From Gracilariopsis chorda (lineage: Eukaryota > Rhodophyta > Florideophyceae > Gracilariales > Gracilariaceae): DNA of 64,000 nt. Location of the stretch: positions 372,001-436,000 of the forward strand of contig NBIV01000008.1 of the NCBI GenBank assembly GCA_003194525.1. The letters are read 5' to 3'. The position numbers and the translations under genes were made by a program. Positions 42,538-52,114 of the stretch are shown here, piece after piece; the first letter of the stretch is position 1, and each line of letters opens with the position of its first letter. The notes under the pieces were generated by a model. It saw only the letters and a list, made by a program, of their open reading frames with translations, was not told the origin of the DNA and made no database searches.

Positions 42538-43959
42538 TCGCCATATTCGGAATCCCATGCAATCGCCAGCCAGCATGAGCGTTCTGCACTTTGTTTTACT
42601 CTCTCTGTACAACACTTGAACCACTATCTCGTTCCTTTTTGCCCTCTACCGCTATTGGCTTCTGCAAGCTGTATCAACACTCTCTCATCCAAAATATGTT
42701 CTTCGCTTCAGAATACCGTCTGTGTGTATCTCTGGTGGACGGTGCGGAGAATTGGTTCATGCTGGGGGATTTGAGCTTTGGCGTTGAGAATCTGTGCTGC
42801 GCAAAACTGGGGGTCCCTTCTCGCGCTATCAAAATAAAGAAGCCCGGCCGAGTTGTTGGACCAGCGACCCGCAAAACGGCGCCGGTGTGGAGCCGCGTTT
42901 TTCGAATGATAACCGGTTGTGTCTGGGTCGTCGCTCAGCGCGAAAAGCTCACTTCCATGCATCGGTTCGGTCGTTCTGTCCTTCTTGATCACTCGTTTTC
43001 TTACTGTAAGCCGTTCGAGTGTAAGCTTTGACAGGGACGACAGGTAGTGTATGCCAGTTCATGTGTCATGTTATGCTTTATTTCGGGCTTGCGGGTCTGG
43101 CAGGATACGCACGACACCGTGCCACTTTGTTGTCATAGGTGTACGATACAAGAGTTGCTACCCAGCTGGTCCCTGCCCCAATCGGGTCACTTGATTCTCA
43201 CACCAATGCAATCAGAATTATTGTAAGCTTACAAGGACGCAACGGCGGATCATTGGTAGCTGTTCAACAAAATTATTCGTCGGAAGGTGTGTACCCTTGG
43301 TAGGTCCGACGATTTCATGAAGTTTATGCCTTTCTTCTTTTTGCATGATTATTCATGCATAAACCGTGAAAACTCATGTTTTTTCATGATGTAACTATCG
43401 AAGGGCAAATCGCCGATTTCTTCATGAATCATTATTATTGCGGTCATTTTTGGAGAAAATGCATGAAAAATCAGACATTAATGAAATCACAGGTAGGTCG
43501 TCGTTTCATATTTTCTTTTATGAAAACTACATTTTCGCCTTCTGGGGCGGTTCGCCAGAAACCCCTTTTCGCACCGCGCCATTGGAACATGAATGGCTTG
43601 ATATCCGTGACACGCACACCTTGCAAATGACGACAGCTCAGAGCTATACTTGTTGCAAAACAGTTTACAAAGTTTCACGGAATGGTTTGAGAACTTCTAT
43701 CTGCATGGAGCATGAAGCTGTCGCCATGCAGGTCACTAAACATACGTTTTGGTCTTCTTTGCTAACAGCAACAACCAGGTATTACAGGAATGGGTGAGAG
43801 TACGGGTCTGCCCAGGGCATACGAGGCAGCTGCATTGCGAAGCCAAGTGACATGTCGTCATTTCAGGCTGAAAACTATTCGCATGTGTGCCAGCTTCTGA
43901 ATATGTACCGTGCGTACAAACATATGTTGTTTATGAGAGGGTAAATGCGAGATAGCCGT
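42538..43959. other. No supported gene
   Basis: A TTG-started frame at 42,591-43,031 is probably untranslated sequence after the MYND gene. The part 43,310-43,520 is AT-rich with repeated TCATGA/CATGAA words in both orientations and may be a small decayed repeat. Confidence 0.4.
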
Positions 43960-44599
43960 GCTCCCGATCCACAGGAATGGCCGAAAGGGAGAAGAATCTG
44001 CCCCTAAACAAAAGTGTCCCAGCGCTCCCCGAATCATAGTGAAACCATCGCGAACCACTTACCTGGGCTGCGCCAAACATTTATCGCGGCGCCGGTGCTC
44101 AGTTTCACACTTTTGCTTCAAGCAACTTGCCTTCATGTGTACAAAAGAGCTCAGGCATTTCTCGAAGCAAGTGCGACAAACAACTTCATGTTGCCTTCTT
44201 GCTGGAACGCTGCCGTCGGTTCATGCAAATAGAATCGATCCCCGTCCGCTTGTACATGTCGGTGTGAATGCGTCAACCAATTACCTTCCTGTAGCTACAA
44301 TCTATAATTGTCTTTCCGCCAGAGATAAATTGCCTTTCGAAGTATATCGGGACGGCAATTAGACGTAACAAGAGAGCGGCCTTCATTCGGCTCGTACCAA
44401 GGGTATGCACCCCACCTCTGATGTAAGGGCTCCGCTATTTCTTTCTATCGTTGGTGAATATGTTCCACAGAGCCCCACGGTCGAACAATACCGAGAGACC
44501 ATAACAACTCGGGCAAGTGTGATCAGTATGGTACCAATCACACAACCTCATTTCTGCATTAAGTGCCAAAGGTGAACCTCACGGCCAAATGCAAGCGAC
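43960..44599 (+). repeat. Outer, diverged flank of the large inverted repeat (left)
   Basis: This stretch is related in reverse orientation to about 60,227-60,900, for example over CCCGTCCGCTTGTACATG and ACAATCTATAATTGTCTTTC. The match has many substitutions and indels, in contrast to the adjoining arm. No gene is supported here. Confidence 0.7.
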
Positions 44600-44979
44600 A
44601 TGCCTTACCAAGCGCAATTTCCGGTGGAACTGAATCCGTGGCCGACACCGTGCAGTGAAATATCTCTCTCCTCTCTCCGTTTGTCAGCGTTTTCAGCCCT
44701 TGTACCTGAGCAGACTGATGCATTGTGTGACGCACTCAAGTATCTCTTCCACTTCCACGCCGCTGGTTGCCGTGGGAATGTACTTTCGAGCTACAAATCG
44801 ACATGAAACCTGCCGTCACGGCCATGAGAATATAGGCGAATCCCCGGTTCTCCGAGCTGATTGCATACGTAACGAATGCTGATACTTTCTCGTGGGAGAT
44901 GTTGCATTCCGGATCGACATATCCATCTGACTAAAGCCTCCATACGTGCGCCCCCTGTGCAGCCTAGCTCCCGTTCCTT

Positions 44980-45198
44980 CATATCAGCCTCATGCACATC
45001 ATCTTTTCTCGTTATCCCTGTATGCTCCTATCTCCACTGCTCTTCGCTTCTGCTCTACTATTCTCCTTCACTCACATTCACCCCACTCTTACTTTCGCAC
45101 GTCTTCCACCCGCCATTCTCCACGTTCATCTTCGTGTGCTCACACTCTCTGAGTCTCTCACATTCTTTTCATACTTGATCTGCGAATAACCTCTCAGT
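44980..45198 (+). promoter_or_regulatory. Pyrimidine-rich 5' leader of ZF-A
   Basis: A C/T-dominated stretch directly upstream of the ZF-A ATG. Its last part (CATACTTGATCTGCGAATAACCTCTC) resembles the bases before the ZF-B ATG at 55,370-55,400, so the two genes have related leaders. No clear TATA box was found. Confidence 0.45.
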
Positions 45199-46602
45199 AT
45201 GCAGGCAAAAGAAACAACATCTGCATCCCAACGGCCCCGTTGCAACCAACGCTCATGTTCTGTCTCTGAATTTAATCATGGAAACGTCGCGGTCAACCAT
45301 CCAAGTGGCCAGGACCCAGACGGGCACCTTCACATTCTGAGATATCCCCATGATGTGGCACATTACACACACCTTCCTTACCAGCTACCGAACCGGCGCA
45401 ACACAGATGGAAATGGAACCAACCCTGTTTCCCGTCCTGACCTCACCCCGCAAGCTGCCAGCATCGCAGAATATCATAGGTCGGGGGAAGGGCCACATCG
45501 CACCGGCGGCCTGCCATCCAACTTTGAGGTCACGATGGGATACTCAGTTCCCTATAATAGTATTCAAACACATGCCACAGTCGAAAGGCCTACTAGACCT
45601 GGGAATCCCTTGCCTGAACAGTGTCACTTTCAGTATCCAAACCCCGAGTTTTATGGAGCTCTCCCGTACTATCAGGGTCTCCCCCCGATGCCTGAGCGAC
45701 GTGATAGATTCGAAGTACATCGCTCATCTCATCTTCAGCACGTTGCGCCTGCTTCGGATCATTTGTCTGCACAACCCGCTTTGATATCCACGCCCGCTGT
45801 CGTGCACCGCCCTCAGCCCAGTGATAATGGTTTCCCTGCCACAGCCGTTCAGTCATCGGGCAGTAGTGTGTCCCCCGCTGCAAACACTCATGAAACCAAC
45901 ATTATGCACCATTACTCGGATGGAACGTCTCAAGGTGCACCGTTGCCTCCTATTCGCTCCCCCAACAACGGCTTCAATGAAGCAGTGATATCTCCGGTAA
46001 ATGCTGATCCAATAACTCGTGAAGATGGATCGGTAGTGTGCTCGGAATGCTCGGAGAAATACGGTAACATGCAGTCATGGCGCAGACATGCTGCACGAGT
46101 ACATCCTTTCGAAGGTGTACGGATGATTCCTTGCCGCGAATGCCGGGTGCAGTTCCGGAACGATGGTAATTTGAGGAGACATATGCGCACAGCCCACGCG
46201 CAAATCCCCGGGCATATTCGTTGTCAATGCTGCGAGGCCACTTTTACCTCTGAGCGCGCCCTTTCTCTGCATACAAAGAAGATACACACGATTGTTTCTG
46301 GGACTGCTCAAGGCAGGGTGACAAGACGGCGACGAGCATCGGGTCAGCTCGGAAATCCCGTTGTGGCCAATCGACCGTCTCGGAGGCGAAATCCAGCATC
46401 GGCTGTGCACAAATGCACAGCGTGTGACTATGTTTCCAAGTGGAAGGGAAACATTTCCCGCCACTACGACTCGGTGCACTTAAAACTCCGCAGTCATTCC
46501 TGTGACTTATGTGATCGCCGTTTCAATACGTCCAGCAACCTGGCGGTGCATAAAATGACGCATCAGCGCCAGAACGTTCAACAGAACCGTTACAATAGTT
46601 AA
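45199..46602 (+). CDS. C2H2 zinc-finger protein ZF-A, left copy
   Basis: Intact single-exon gene of 467 codons with an ATG start. The N-terminal 270 residues are His/Pro/Ser/Asn rich and disordered-looking. Five C2H2 fingers follow in residues about 280-454: CSECSEKYGNMQSWRRHAARVH, whose Cys and His spacing is X2-X12-X4, then fingers starting CREC, CQCC and CTAC with the same spacing, and CDLC ending HKMTH (X2-X12-X3). A basic 50-residue linker (GRVTRRRRASGQLGN and onward) separates fingers 3 and 4. Such proteins usually bind DNA in the nucleus as transcription factors. The likely pair partner ZF-B converges on it from the right. The copy at 58,224-59,627 differs at five residues, all outside the fingers. 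This is a putative sequence-specific regulator with unknown targets. Confidence 0.9.
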   Translation: MQAKETTSASQRPRCNQRSCSVSEFNHGNVAVNHPSGQDPDGHLHILRYPHDVAHYTHLPYQLPNRRNTDGNGTNPVSRPDLTPQAASIAEYHRSGEGPHRTGGLPSNFEVTMGYSVPYNSIQTHATVERPTRPGNPLPEQCHFQYPNPEFYGALPYYQGLPPMPERRDRFEVHRSSHLQHVAPASDHLSAQPALISTPAVVHRPQPSDNGFPATAVQSSGSSVSPAANTHETNIMHHYSDGTSQGAPLPPIRSPNNGFNEAVISPVNADPITREDGSVVCSECSEKYGNMQSWRRHAARVHPFEGVRMIPCRECRVQFRNDGNLRRHMRTAHAQIPGHIRCQCCEATFTSERALSLHTKKIHTIVSGTAQGRVTRRRRASGQLGNPVVANRPSRRRNPASAVHKCTACDYVSKWKGNISRHYDSVHLKLRSHSCDLCDRRFNTSSNLAVHKMTHQRQNVQQNRYNS

Positions 46603-47505
46603 GAGGTGCAGGTACTGGTGCTGCGTCGTTTATAGAGTTTCCAGACTTTAAAACATAGTTCACTTTTTGCAAATCGTTGCATGCTTATTGTCGATGGGTC
46701 TTGTTTACTTCCACCTCGCCGTATCCCATGCATGAGCTGGTTTCAATACTCAAATCCGAGATTCTCCGTATGGCACACTGCCAGTGAAACTCTGTTACCC
46801 TGATTCCCTTCGCGGAAAGGTTCATAGAACGTAGAGAAGAATTGCCCGAATATCTCCAAAGGACTGCGGATGATTCCAGCGTGATCTCCTCTTCGCTGCA
46901 TCGTTCCAACAACAACGGTGCTTTATCGTTACTTCATACAAAACTAGGACGAGCTCGATTCCCCTCTGCTCTGCTTTGCGGTGAAAAATGTTCCCCTCCC
47001 GAGCCAACACAAGTTAAGAGATTTTCTTGGAAATTCTTCACAACCAGATGGACAACAGTGCCTCCAATGAATGACCAGGGTAACGTACTTGGCCCGATGT
47101 CCCCGAGTACGAAAGCGACTACGCAAACTACTTTCGAGTACGACGAGCTCCAGTCCTCCATCCCGAGACCCGACTCATTCGGAAAGGAGCTAAGAATGAA
47201 TCGGCTTCACTTAGTTATCGCAGAAGAGAGTCGAGGCCAAGGCTTTAACTCTCGCCGACATTTACGGGGACGTGCAACATCGCGATCGACAGCTGGATGA
47301 AGTTTGGATGAAATTGGTTTCTTCTGATTCTGTGGTAATCTTAGGACGATTATTGTGGTCTGCGCACGTCGACTAATCTCAGCTGTCGACCTGGGCTTTT
47401 ATTTTGCCCATAAACATACATGGCCCCAGTGTCGGTAAATGCCAGCTGCTGGCTGACCGTCCGGCGGCTGACGGCGGCGGCGCACCAGCCGCAAAAGCGT
47501 GAGGA

Positions 47506-47513
47506 TATAAAAG
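47506..47513 (+). promoter_or_regulatory. TATA box of a promoter facing into ZF-B
   Basis: TATAAAAG lies just after a GC-rich block containing repeated CGGCTGAC-type words (about 47,440-47,490). It points right, toward and antisense to ZF-B. The same box occurs at 57,313-57,320 and 50,364-50,371 on the minus strand, always pointing into the 3' end of a ZF-B copy. Confidence 0.45.
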
Positions 47514-47757
47514 CCGAATAAATCACCATACTGCACACCTGAGTGGAGAAGGCAGAAGCCAGACGCTACTCAGACGGCTCGCGGTTTCGAAGCCCATCTT
47601 TCACGTTTGTCGTTCACCTTCCTTCCTGCGCTTCGTCGTAGACTCCTGCCGCTATCAACACTGCTGCAGTCTGCGCAAATCCCCCGTCGCCTTCGATCCA
47701 TTCACTACGACTATTTCTTGGCTTCCACCTCACCGAGCAAATACAAGGTACAAGGAG

Positions 47758-47788
47758 GGTACCATCGGTAACGGTTACCGTTGGTACC
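47758..47788. promoter_or_regulatory. 31-bp near-perfect palindrome between ZF-A and ZF-B
   Basis: Outer GGTACC words flank inner GGTAAC and GTTACC around a single central base. Only one of 15 pairs is mismatched. It is repeated at 57,038-57,068 in the right arm and is missing from the middle copy. It could be a binding site for a dimeric regulator or a cruciform. Confidence 0.5.
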
Positions 47789-48144
47789 ACCGTCATCCTG
47801 CTTTCGTACTGTATCCGGGGATACAAAATTGGGAAAAAACAACTCCGGCCCATGGTACCTCATCTGTGTACGTGTAATACTTGCAAGGAATTGCTTACCT
47901 TCATGTTTACGTGTGCGCAGATGCGATGAAGCTCCACAACATCATCAACACGCTGACGACAACGACAAGAACGTGAAATCGATCACCTCGAACTCTACCA
48001 CATCGGTGAAACGGTCTGCATGAAATCTTACACATTTTATGCTCTGCCTGTTGCGAAGGAGACCGTCGTAAGAATACTCTACCCTAATCAACATCTACAG
48101 ATGGACATGCGCTCTTTCCTATCCCCACGAATCTGGAAACTCCA

Positions 48145-49387
48145 TTAACCATTTTCGTGCTGGTGCGTTATTCTGTGCACCGCTAGGTTGCTGGAGGTGT
48201 TAAACCGACGATCGCACAGATCACAGGAATGGCTGAGGAGCTTCAAGTGCACCGAGTCGTAGTGACGGGAAATGTTTCCCTTCCACTTGGAAACATAGTC
48301 ACAAGCTGGGCATTTGTATACCCCAGATGCCGGATTACTTCTGCTAGAGTGTTGATTGGCACCGGCGCGAGTTCCGAGCTGAGCGGATGTGCGCTGCCGT
48401 CTTGCTACCCTTCCTTGAGCAACGCCAGAGACAGTCGTAACGGTCGTGTGGATTCTCATAATATGAAGAGAACACGCCCGCTGCGAGGTGAAAGTAGCTG
48501 TACAAAGATGGCATTGAACATGTCCGGGGATTTGTGCATGGGCTGTGCGCATATGTCTCCTCAAGTTCCCGTGGTTCCTAAACTGTACCCGGCATTCACG
48601 GCAAGGAATCATCCGTACACCTTCGAAAGGATGTGCCCGTGCAGCATGTCTGCGCCATGACTGCATGTTACCGTATTCCTCGGAGCATTCCGAGCACACT
48701 ACCGATCCATCTTCACGAGTCACTGGATCAGCATTGACCGGAGATATCACTGCCTCATTGAAGCCGTTGTTGAGGGAGCGAATAGGAGGCAACGGTGCAC
48801 CTTGAGACGTTCCAACCGAGTAATGGTGCATAATGTTGGTTTCATGAGTGTTTGCAGCGGGGGACACAATACTGCCCGATGACCGAACGGCTGTGGTGGG
48901 GAAGCCATGAGTACTGGGCTGAGGGCGGTGCACGACAGTGGGTGTGGATGTCAAAGCGGGTTGTACAGACAAATGATCCGAAGCAGGCACAACTTGCCGA
49001 AGATGAGATGAGCGATGTACTTCGAATCCATCACATCGCTGTACCATCGGGACGGGTGTCCGCCTGTGCGGAAGAGGTTCACACGATTCGAGGTTTCTCG
49101 TGATTTCAGCTATTGACGGCAAACGGCTTCCCATACGAACCGACGTTTCTTCCATCCATCTGTATTCGGAGATAATGCCGGCGCTTGAGGTGCGGGTAGG
49201 ATAAGAAGCATTGTTTCCATGTCCATCTGCAACGTGTTGGTTGATTGAGTTATAAGAAAAGTGTGCCACATTGTTAGTATAACTCGGGGTGTGCGGGTGT
49301 TGGGTTGTTCCTTGACCATTGGGATGGTTCACCGCAACATTTCCGTGATTGAAGTGAGGTTCATAAGATAAGGTTGGATTGAGGTGT
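48145..49387 (-). pseudogene. C2H2 zinc-finger gene ZF-B, left copy, 5' truncated
   Basis: The minus-strand frame matches ZF-B at 55,401-56,681 almost residue for residue from QHLNPTLSYEPHFNHGN to the stop, with all five fingers intact. The first 20-25 codons, the ATG and the promoter are missing because the arm breaks at about 49,381-49,395. There it meets the opposite-strand piece of another ZF-B copy. The open frame runs on across the junction to 49,617, but those extra codons are the antisense of the neighbouring copy and not a real N-terminus. Without its own promoter it is probably silent. Confidence 0.8.
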
Positions 49388-49394
49388 TGTTGTT

Positions 49395-50017
49395 TTGGCT
49401 TCAATGGGGCAGTGATATCTCCGGTCAATGCTGATCCAGTGACTCGTGAAGATGGATCGGTAGTGTGCTCGGAATGCTCCGAGGAATACGGTAACATGCA
49501 GTCATGGCGCAGACATGCTGCACGGGCACATCCTTTCGAAGGTGTACGAATGATTCCTTGCCGTGAATGCCGGGTACAGTTTAGGAACCACGGGAACTTG
49601 AGGAGACATATGCGCACAGCCCATGCACAAATCCCCGGACATGTTCAATGCCATCTTTGTACAGCTACTTTCACCTCGCAGCGGGCGTGTTCTCTTCATA
49701 TTATGAGAATCCACACGACCGTTACGACTGTCTCTGGCGTTGCTCAAGGAAGGGTAGCAAGACGGCAGCGCACATCCGCTCAGCTCGGAACTCGCGCCGG
49801 TGCCAATCAACACTCTAGCAGAAGTAATCCGGCATCTGGGGTATACAAATGCCCAGCTTGTGACTATGTTTCCAAGTGGAAGGGAAACATTTCCCGTCAC
49901 TACGACTCGGTGCACTTGAAGCTCCTCAGCCATTCCTGTGATCTGTGCGATCGTCGGTTTAACACCTCCAGCAACCTAGCGGTGCACAGAATAACGCACC
50001 AGCACGAAAATGGTTAA
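49395..50017 (+). pseudogene. C2H2 zinc-finger gene ZF-B, middle copy, N-terminal half missing
   Basis: Plus-strand copy of the finger half of ZF-B. It starts within FNGAVISPVNADPVTRED and runs through all five fingers to the normal stop. The sequence before it is the reversed left-arm copy, so there is no start codon or promoter of its own. Together with 48,145-48,790 it forms a local hairpin of about 620 bp per arm with a loop of about 600 bp. It is nearly identical to both other ZF-B copies. Confidence 0.8.
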
Positions 50018-50788
50018 TGGAGTTTCCAGATTCGTGGGGATAGGAAAGAGCGCATGTCCATCTGTAGATGTTGATTAGGGTAGAGTATTCTTACGACGGT
50101 CTTCTTCGCAACAGGCAGAGCATAAAATGTGTAAGATTTCATGCAGACCGTTTAACAGATGTGCTAGAGTTCGAGGTGGATCGAAGGCGACGGGGGATTT
50201 GCGCAGACTGCAGCAATGGTTATAGCGGCATGAGTCTACGAAGAAGCGCAGGAAGGAAGGTGAACGACAAACGTGAAAGATAGGCTTCGAAACCGCGAGC
50301 CGTCTGAGTGGCGTCTGGCTTCTGCCTTCTCCACTCAGGTGTGCAGTATGATGATTTACTCGGCTTTTATATCCTCACGCTTTTGCGGCTGGTGCGCCGC
50401 CGCCGCCAGCCGCCGGACGGTCAGCCAGCAACTGGCATTTACCGACACTGGGGCCATGCATGTTGATGCGCAGAAAAAAATAGGGCGGTATGCAGCAATG
50501 GGAAGTAGGGAGCACGAAGGTCGAGACCATACTGATCACGCACAGCTCCACATTAAGACGTTCTACGGGAAGCCTCTTGCGAATAAATGGTTGCGTATAG
50601 AAACTCACGTATCGGATAACGATGTAAGCGACTGTTGGGTTATCTGAGCATGTTGCGTGTCAAGAGCAGGAGGCATATATAGAAATGTCCACTGTATGTC
50701 CTGAAAATCGCTTTCGTTGCAAATGAGACTTTTACAGTGATATCTCGGAACAAGGCGAGTAAGCGACAAAAGACGTGCGGGGTTAAAC
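50018..50788. other. Middle copy of the ZF-B downstream region, with a 285-bp deletion, then the ZF-A' upstream region
   Basis: Matches 56,682-57,420 up to about 50,470, except that 285 bp (56,842-57,126 in the right arm) are absent at 50,177. After 50,470 similarity ends. A TATA-like CATATATAG lies at about 50,674-50,682, upstream of the ZF-A' coding part. No gene is supported. Confidence 0.6.
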
Positions 50789-52114
50789 ATGAAAAAGTTG
50801 CGGCAAACTATCCCAGCGGCCGAGAATCAGACGGGCACCATCATGTTCCCAAGTACCCCCAAGATGTGGCACATTACGCGCACTTTCCTTACCAGTTACA
50901 CAAGCGGCGCATTGCGGATGAAAATTGAACCTACCCCGTTTCATATCGTGGTGTCACTCCACACGCTGACAGCATCGTGGAACATTATAGGGTGGGAGAA
51001 GTACCACATCGCAGGACCGGCCTTCCATCGGAAATTGAAATCACGGTGGGGCACCCTTCTCCTCGCTGTCATATTCAAACACTTGCTACAGTCGAAAGGC
51101 ATACTAGACCTGGGCATCTCAGGACTGCACAATGTCACTTTCAGTGTCCAACCCTCGAGCCTTATGAAGCTCTCCAGTACTATGAGCGGCTTCCCCCAAT
51201 GCCTGAGACATGTGATGAGGTTGAATTACATAGGATATCTAAATATCAATCTGGTTCAACTGCATTCTCACCAATTCTTCGCCGAAACTGCTTTGATATC
51301 CACGCCCGCTGTCGTGCACCGCCCTCAGCCCAGTGATAATGGTTTCCCTGCCACAGCCGTTCAGTCATCGGGCAGTAGTGTGTCCCCCGCTGCAAACACT
51401 CATGAAACCAACATTATGCACCATTACTCGGATGGAACGTCTCAAGGTGCACCGTTGCCTCCTATTCGCTCCCCCAACAACGGCTTCAATGAAGCAGTGA
51501 TATCTCCGGTAAATGCTGATCCAATAACTCGTGAAGATGGATCGGTAGTGTGCTCGGAATGCTCGGAGAAATACGGTAACATGCAGTCATGGCGCAGACA
51601 TGCTGCACGAGTACATCCTTTCGAAGGTGTACGGATGATTCCTTGCCGCGAATGCCGGGTGCAGTTCCGGAACGATGGTAATTTGAGGAGACATATGCGC
51701 ACAGCCCACGCGCAAATCCCCGGGCATATTCGTTGTCAATGCTGCGAGGCCACTTTTACCTCTGAGCGCGCCCTTTCTCTGCATACAAAGAAGATACACA
51801 CGATTGTTTCTGGGACTGCTCAAGGCAGGGTGACAAGACGGCGACGAGCATCGGGTCAGCTCGGAAATCCCGTTGTGACCAATCGACCGTCTCGGAGGCG
51901 AAATCCAGCATCGGCTGTGCACAAATGCACAGCGTGTGACTATGTTTCCAAGTGGAAGGGAAACATTTCCCGCCACTACGACTCGGTGCACTTAAAACTC
52001 CGCAGTCATTCCTGTGACTTATGTGATCGCCGTTTCAATACTTCCAGCAACCTGGCGGTGCATAAAATGACGCATCAGCGCCAGAACGTTCAACAGAACC
52101 GTTACAATAGTTAA
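50789..52114 (+). CDS. Mosaic C2H2 zinc-finger gene ZF-A' with an out-of-frame N-terminal half
   Basis: An ATG-started open frame of 441 codons. From about 51,287 to the stop it is almost identical to ZF-A and carries all five intact fingers (residues about 254-428). Before that point the DNA is only loosely similar to ZF-A, and the open frame here is not the ZF-A frame. It corresponds to an alternative frame of ZF-A, as shown by KMWHITRTFLTSYTSG against MMWHITHTFLTSYRTG. In the ancestral frame, relatives of the ZF-A N-terminus are visible (PQDVAHYAHFPYQLHKRR), but the start codon is lost and a TGA occurs at about 50,926. The protein would therefore have fingers of ZF-A and an unrelated hydrophobic N-terminus. 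It may be expressed from the TATA box near 50,674 or may be a pseudogene. Confidence 0.55.
   Translation: MKKLRQTIPAAENQTGTIMFPSTPKMWHITRTFLTSYTSGALRMKIEPTPFHIVVSLHTLTASWNIIGWEKYHIAGPAFHRKLKSRWGTLLLAVIFKHLLQSKGILDLGISGLHNVTFSVQPSSLMKLSSTMSGFPQCLRHVMRLNYIGYLNINLVQLHSHQFFAETALISTPAVVHRPQPSDNGFPATAVQSSGSSVSPAANTHETNIMHHYSDGTSQGAPLPPIRSPNNGFNEAVISPVNADPITREDGSVVCSECSEKYGNMQSWRRHAARVHPFEGVRMIPCRECRVQFRNDGNLRRHMRTAHAQIPGHIRCQCCEATFTSERALSLHTKKIHTIVSGTAQGRVTRRRRASGQLGNPVVTNRPSRRRNPASAVHKCTACDYVSKWKGNISRHYDSVHLKLRSHSCDLCDRRFNTSSNLAVHKMTHQRQNVQQNRYNS

Larger units (their letters stand above)
46603..48144. other. Shared region between convergent ZF-A and ZF-B (left arm)
   Basis: No gene is supported. 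A frame at 46,842-47,300 recurs in the three copies of this region, but it starts with TTG and the copies differ by amino-acid-changing substitutions. The region holds a TATA-type promoter at 47,506 and a 31-bp near-palindrome at 47,758, both described separately. It is mirrored at 56,682-58,223. Confidence 0.5.
44600..49381 (+). repeat. Left arm of a large inverted repeat carrying ZF-A and ZF-B
   Basis: Every landmark in this arm pairs with one in the right arm so that the two coordinates sum to 104,826. The ZF-A start (45,199 with 59,627), ZF-A stop (46,602 with 58,224) and ZF-B stop (48,145 with 56,681) all obey this, so there is no net length difference over more than 3.5 kb. Only scattered base changes are seen. 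Similarity drops sharply at about 44,600, and the arm ends at about 49,381 inside ZF-B, 20-25 codons after its start. Confidence 0.9.

Noticed and set aside
42591-43031. 146-codon frame after the MYND gene
   Set aside because: It starts with TTG, has no motif and lies where the 3' untranslated region is expected.
43310-43520. Cluster of TCATGA/CATGAA words as a regulatory array
   Set aside because: Spacing is irregular and the AT-rich background makes such words common.
46842-47300. Recurring frame downstream of ZF-A (also 52,354-52,800 and 57,526-57,984)
   Set aside because: It starts with TTG, and most differences between copies change the amino acid, so there is no sign of coding constraint.
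48229-48660. Antisense ORF of 143 codons in ZF-B (also at 49,502-49,933 and 56,166-56,597)
   Set aside because: It is the shadow of the finger-coding strand. Its repetition only reflects duplication of the gene.
48145-49617. 490-codon ORF as a single zinc-finger protein
   Set aside because: Its first 70-80 codons are antisense to the adjoining ZF-B fragment. Only the part below about 49,387 is ZF-B.
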